This document shows, piece after piece, positions 7,234 to 8,963 of a DNA stretch of 8,963 bases (positions within the stretch are counted from its first letter, which is position 1; each line of letters opens with the position of its first letter). Source of the stretch: Flavobacteriaceae bacterium (lineage in GTDB: Bacteria > Bacteroidota > Bacteroidia > Flavobacteriales > Flavobacteriaceae); contig JALZVC010000276.1 in NCBI GenBank assembly GCA_023301205.1, positions 1 to 8,963 of the forward strand, written 5' to 3'. Below the pieces are notes generated by a model. That model saw nothing but the letters and a program-made list of their open reading frames with translations. It was not told the DNA's origin and ran no database searches. A program made the translations under genes and the position numbers.

Positions 7234-7866
7234 ATGGATTTCTTTTCAAGGTTCAATCATACAATACCCTATCCTTTTTACATAAAAAGGAGAGATGATA
7301 TCATTCGTATCCATATTACAAAAACTGCTGGAACGAGTTTGGTTTCAAGTATGGCGTTTAACAGAAGTAAGGAATCCAGTAAAACTAAAAAACATTATTT
7401 TGCAAAAGAAATTATTGATATTGTAGGTCAAGAACATTGGGATAACACCTTTAAATTTTCATTTGTGCGCAACCCTTGGGATCGTCTTTATTCTTTATAT
7501 CGATTCCAACAAAGAAAAAACAAAATAGCAACTGAAGCACAAGGAAATACATTCGGATTATGGTTAAAATCAACTTTAAATAATCAATACGATAACCCAT
7601 ATGAAAAATTAAAGCCTCAAGTAGAATGGCTCAAAAATTTTGATAATAAAATAGATATAGACTTTATCGGGAGATTTGAAAACTTAGCGTCCGATGTTAA
7701 TAAGCTTGGACAAATATTAGAAATGAAAATAGGGTTACCTCACATAAATCAAAGCCTACCTATTATTCATTACAGCACAGCATATGATGATGAATTAGAA
7801 GAATTAGTACGAATACATTATAAGGAGGATATCGAAATCTTTGATTATTCTTTCTGTAGAAAATAG
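7234..7866 (+). CDS. Sulfotransferase 1 (Sulfotransfer_2-like)
   Basis: This 210-residue protein has the two PAPS-binding elements of carbohydrate sulfotransferases. The 5'-phosphosulfate loop is HITKTAGTS (27-35), close to the usual HIPKTAGTS but with Thr for Pro. The 3'-phosphate-binding strand and helix is FVRNPWDRLYSLY (77-89). Between them KKHYFAKEI (52-60) places His54 where relatives have a conserved His. FIGRFENL (144-151) and PHINQS (169-174) are further family landmarks, and the C-terminal stretch ending FDYSF (203-207) is typical. No signal peptide or membrane helix is seen, so it should act in the cytoplasm on a sugar acceptor before export. An in-frame TGA at 7219-7221 makes this ATG the first possible start. 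A 50-nt gap separates it from the ATPase gene, the only sizeable gap in the series. Fold and donor are well supported; the acceptor is unknown. Confidence 0.85.
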   Translation: MDFFSRFNHTIPYPFYIKRRDDIIRIHITKTAGTSLVSSMAFNRSKESSKTKKHYFAKEIIDIVGQEHWDNTFKFSFVRNPWDRLYSLYRFQQRKNKIATEAQGNTFGLWLKSTLNNQYDNPYEKLKPQVEWLKNFDNKIDIDFIGRFENLASDVNKLGQILEMKIGLPHINQSLPIIHYSTAYDDELEELVRIHYKEDIEIFDYSFCRK

Positions 7867-7871
7867 ATTTT

Positions 7872-8597
7872 ATGCATATATACTATTCATTACTTAACAT
7901 ACACCGTCGCCTTGTTGGAACCCACCAACGCAATGCAGATTGGTCAAAAGTTAAGCTTGTATCGATTCATATTCCTAAAACAGCAGGAACCTCCTTTATT
8001 CATAGTTTAAAAAAGCAATATGGTCATCAAAAAGTAACACGCATTGATATTGATGATAATAGGACAAGAATCAATAAAATATCTGTAAATAAAGCCTATC
8101 TGTATAAAAATACAACAGTAATTCATGGGCATTTCACCATCGATTTGTTGCATAACTATTTAAACCTTCCTCCCAATACCCCCATTATTACCTGGTTACG
8201 AGACCCTGTTGAACGTGTTATCTCTAATTATTACTATTTACACAAACGATTGGGCGAAGAATTAAATGAAGAAAAAAAAGGACTTAATATTCTTTCTAAA
8301 ATGCAACGTTCTTTACTTGAATATGCACAAGACGAAAGAAATTGTGATAGAATGTCAAAGTTTTTAAAAGGTATTGACCTTAAGGATTTCTTTTTTATTG
8401 GTATCGTAGAAAACTATGATCAGGATATTCAAGAATTAAGTAGAAAATTAAATTGGAGTACTCTTGAGATTGTAACGCATAATAAGACAGCTACGAGTAA
8501 CAAGTCTGTTGTAGATGAACAAACAAAAGCATTGATTAGATCTTATAACAAAAAAGACCAAGCACTTTACGAACAGGCTCTTGATCTTAGAAAATAA
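7872..8597 (+). CDS. Sulfotransferase 2 (Sulfotransfer_2-like)
   Basis: This 241-residue protein is a second PAPS-dependent sulfotransferase, clearly different from its neighbour. It has a canonical phosphosulfate loop in SIHIPKTAGTSF (31-42), an HGHF motif (85-88) typical of heparan 2-O-sulfotransferase-like enzymes, and the 3'-phosphate-binding TWLRDPVERVISNYY (107-121). FFFIGIVENY (173-182) matches the core strand that follows in this family, and the C-terminal helix region has KTATSNKS (205-212). It has no signal peptide or membrane segment, so cytoplasmic action is expected. It begins 5 nt after the stop of sulfotransferase 1 without a Shine-Dalgarno, so the two are surely co-transcribed. 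Low similarity outside the motifs suggests different acceptor positions rather than a recent duplication. This is the last gene of the series before a terminator candidate. Family is firm; the acceptor sugar is not known. Confidence 0.87.
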   Translation: MHIYYSLLNIHRRLVGTHQRNADWSKVKLVSIHIPKTAGTSFIHSLKKQYGHQKVTRIDIDDNRTRINKISVNKAYLYKNTTVIHGHFTIDLLHNYLNLPPNTPIITWLRDPVERVISNYYYLHKRLGEELNEEKKGLNILSKMQRSLLEYAQDERNCDRMSKFLKGIDLKDFFFIGIVENYDQDIQELSRKLNWSTLEIVTHNKTATSNKSVVDEQTKALIRSYNKKDQALYEQALDLRK

Positions 8598-8711
8598 CCT
8601 ACCCAGCTAAGATTGCAAGTATCACAGGATTTAAAGAGTCTGTTTCTTTCAAATAATATCCTATACGAGATAATGGGACAGAACCTTATGAATCCTATTT
8701 GATCATAAAAA

Positions 8712-8747
8712 TTACTATTATCGAAACGTTAAAGTAAGTTTTTTTTT
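8712..8747 (+). terminator. Weak intrinsic terminator after the operon
   Basis: TTACT (8712-8716) pairs with AGTAA (8733-8737) around a 16-nt loop. One mismatch lower, the A run at 8707-8710 can pair with the T run. Nine T residues (8739-8747) follow at once. The stem is short and AT-rich, so the hairpin is weak, but its place about 115 nt after the last gene of the operon and the strong T tract support a terminator. The stretch between the last stop codon and this site holds no gene I can support. Confidence 0.45.
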
Positions 8748-8787
8748 ACACAACTCTAACAATAGATTGGCAAATGAGCGGAAATGA

Positions 8788-8826
8788 AAACGGGACACCA
8801 ACAAATAGTAAGATGTTGTCCCGTTT
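8788..8826 (-). terminator. Terminator hairpin downstream of tRNA-Leu
   Basis: AAACGGGACA (8788-8797) and TGTCCCGTTT (8817-8826) form a perfect 10-bp inverted repeat with a 19-nt loop. A further ACA/TGT pairing is possible inside after a 3-nt bulge. Read on the - strand, it begins 3 nt after the tRNA 3' end and is followed by a short T-rich tail (TTTTCATTT). This is the usual layout of a tRNA terminator. Because it lies between convergent units, it may also stop transcripts from the + strand, although the + side tail is poor in T. Confidence 0.75.
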
Positions 8827-8828
8827 AG

Positions 8829-8910
8829 TACTCGAGGCGGGAATCGAACCCGCACGACCGAAGTCACTGGATTTTGAATCCAGCGCGTCTACCAATTCCG
8901 CCACTCGAGC
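8829..8910 (-). tRNA. tRNA-Leu, anticodon CAA
   Basis: On the - strand this 82-nt sequence folds as a class II tRNA. The acceptor stem GCTCGAG pairs with CTCGAGT (first pair G-U) and the discriminator base is A. The anticodon stem CTGGA/TCCAG encloses the loop TTCAAAA, giving anticodon CAA, which reads the Leu codon UUG. A long variable arm GAC-TTCG-GTC and a T arm GCGGG-TTCGATT-CCCGC follow. The 3' CCA is not encoded (CTA follows the discriminator), so it must be added by the nucleotidyltransferase. The gene points toward the polysaccharide operon and has its own promoter and terminator. Confidence 0.97.
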
Positions 8911-8913
8911 ATT

Positions 8914-8929
8914 TTTATCCGAAGATAAA
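8914..8929 (-). other. UUCG-capped hairpin just upstream of tRNA
   Basis: On the - strand the sequence is TTTATC-TTCG-GATAAA, a perfect 6-bp stem with a very stable tetraloop, ending 3 nt before the mature tRNA 5' end. It overlaps the proposed -7 element and transcription start. It would therefore be fully transcribed only if RNA comes from further upstream, for example from another tRNA or gene beyond the window. Confidence 0.4.
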
Positions 8930-8960
8930 GGTAGAACCGTTGTTAAAAACGGTCTGCAAA
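8926..8960 (-). promoter_or_regulatory. Bacteroidota-type promoter of tRNA-Leu
   Basis: On the - strand, TTTG (complement of 8957-8960) is followed after 23 nt by TACCTTTA (complement of 8926-8933). This matches seven of eight consensus positions of the Bacteroidota -7 element TAnnTTTG, with a -33-like TTTG at the upper end of accepted spacing. Transcription would start near 8918-8921, leaving a leader of about ten nt before the mature tRNA end at 8910. The position is what a short tRNA transcription unit needs. Confidence 0.5.
8936..8953. repeat. Inverted repeat inside the tRNA promoter spacer
   Basis: ACCGTT (8936-8941) and AACGGT (8948-8953) form a perfect 6-bp dyad around a 6-nt centre. 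The dyad lies between the -33 and -7 elements proposed for the tRNA-Leu promoter. It could be an operator-like site, the hairpin of a transcript arriving from beyond the window edge, or chance. Confidence 0.4.
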
Positions 8961-8963
8961 AAT

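Noticed and set aside
7234..8597. Recent tandem duplication of the sulfotransferase gene
   Set aside because: The two proteins share the PAPS-binding motifs but little else, and the nucleotide sequences show no evident direct repeat.
1..8963. CRISPR array, insertion sequence or transposase
   Set aside because: No regularly spaced repeats, no terminal inverted repeats around a gene and no transposase motifs were seen on either strand.

Overview
The window is AT-rich (about one third G+C by eye) and reads as a polysaccharide or glycoconjugate biosynthesis locus from a member of the Bacteroidota, most likely a flavobacterium. This rests on four things: most start codons lack a Shine-Dalgarno sequence; the tRNA gene has a promoter resembling the Bacteroidota -33 TTTG / -7 TAnnTTTG type; the coding is AT-rich; and genes overlap tightly. 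The taxonomic call is inference, because no species-diagnostic gene is present.

Layout: nine genes on the + strand cover nt 2 to 8597 almost without a break. The first is the 3' part of a small lipoprotein gene cut by the window edge. Then follow a 1004-residue multi-spanning GT-C-type membrane glycosyltransferase, a dolichyl/polyprenyl-phosphate-sugar-synthase-like GT2 enzyme, a small DUF2304-like membrane protein, a GT4 glycosyltransferase, and the permease and ATPase of a Wzm/Wzt-type polysaccharide ABC exporter. After a 50-nt gap come two different PAPS-dependent sulfotransferases of the Sulfotransfer_2 type. The first seven genes overlap by 1 to 14 nt at every junction, which suggests one transcript with translational coupling. 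The operon probably starts upstream of the window. A weak intrinsic terminator candidate lies at 8712-8747. A tRNA-Leu(CAA) gene then faces the operon on the - strand, with its own promoter at the right edge and a terminator hairpin between it and the operon.

How the genes may work together (inference): GT4, and possibly enzymes encoded elsewhere, extend a lipid-linked glycan in the cytoplasm. The sulfotransferases would add sulfate from PAPS there, and the ABC exporter would move the product across the inner membrane. In parallel, GT2 would charge a polyprenyl phosphate with one sugar, the DUF2304 protein may help anchor or flip it, and the GT-C enzyme would transfer that sugar on the periplasmic face. 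The result would be a sulfated, periplasmically decorated surface glycan. The window has no initiating phosphoglycosyl transferase, polymerase, outer-membrane exporter or PAPS synthesis genes, so the pathway is incomplete here. I see no insertion sequence, CRISPR array or integrase.
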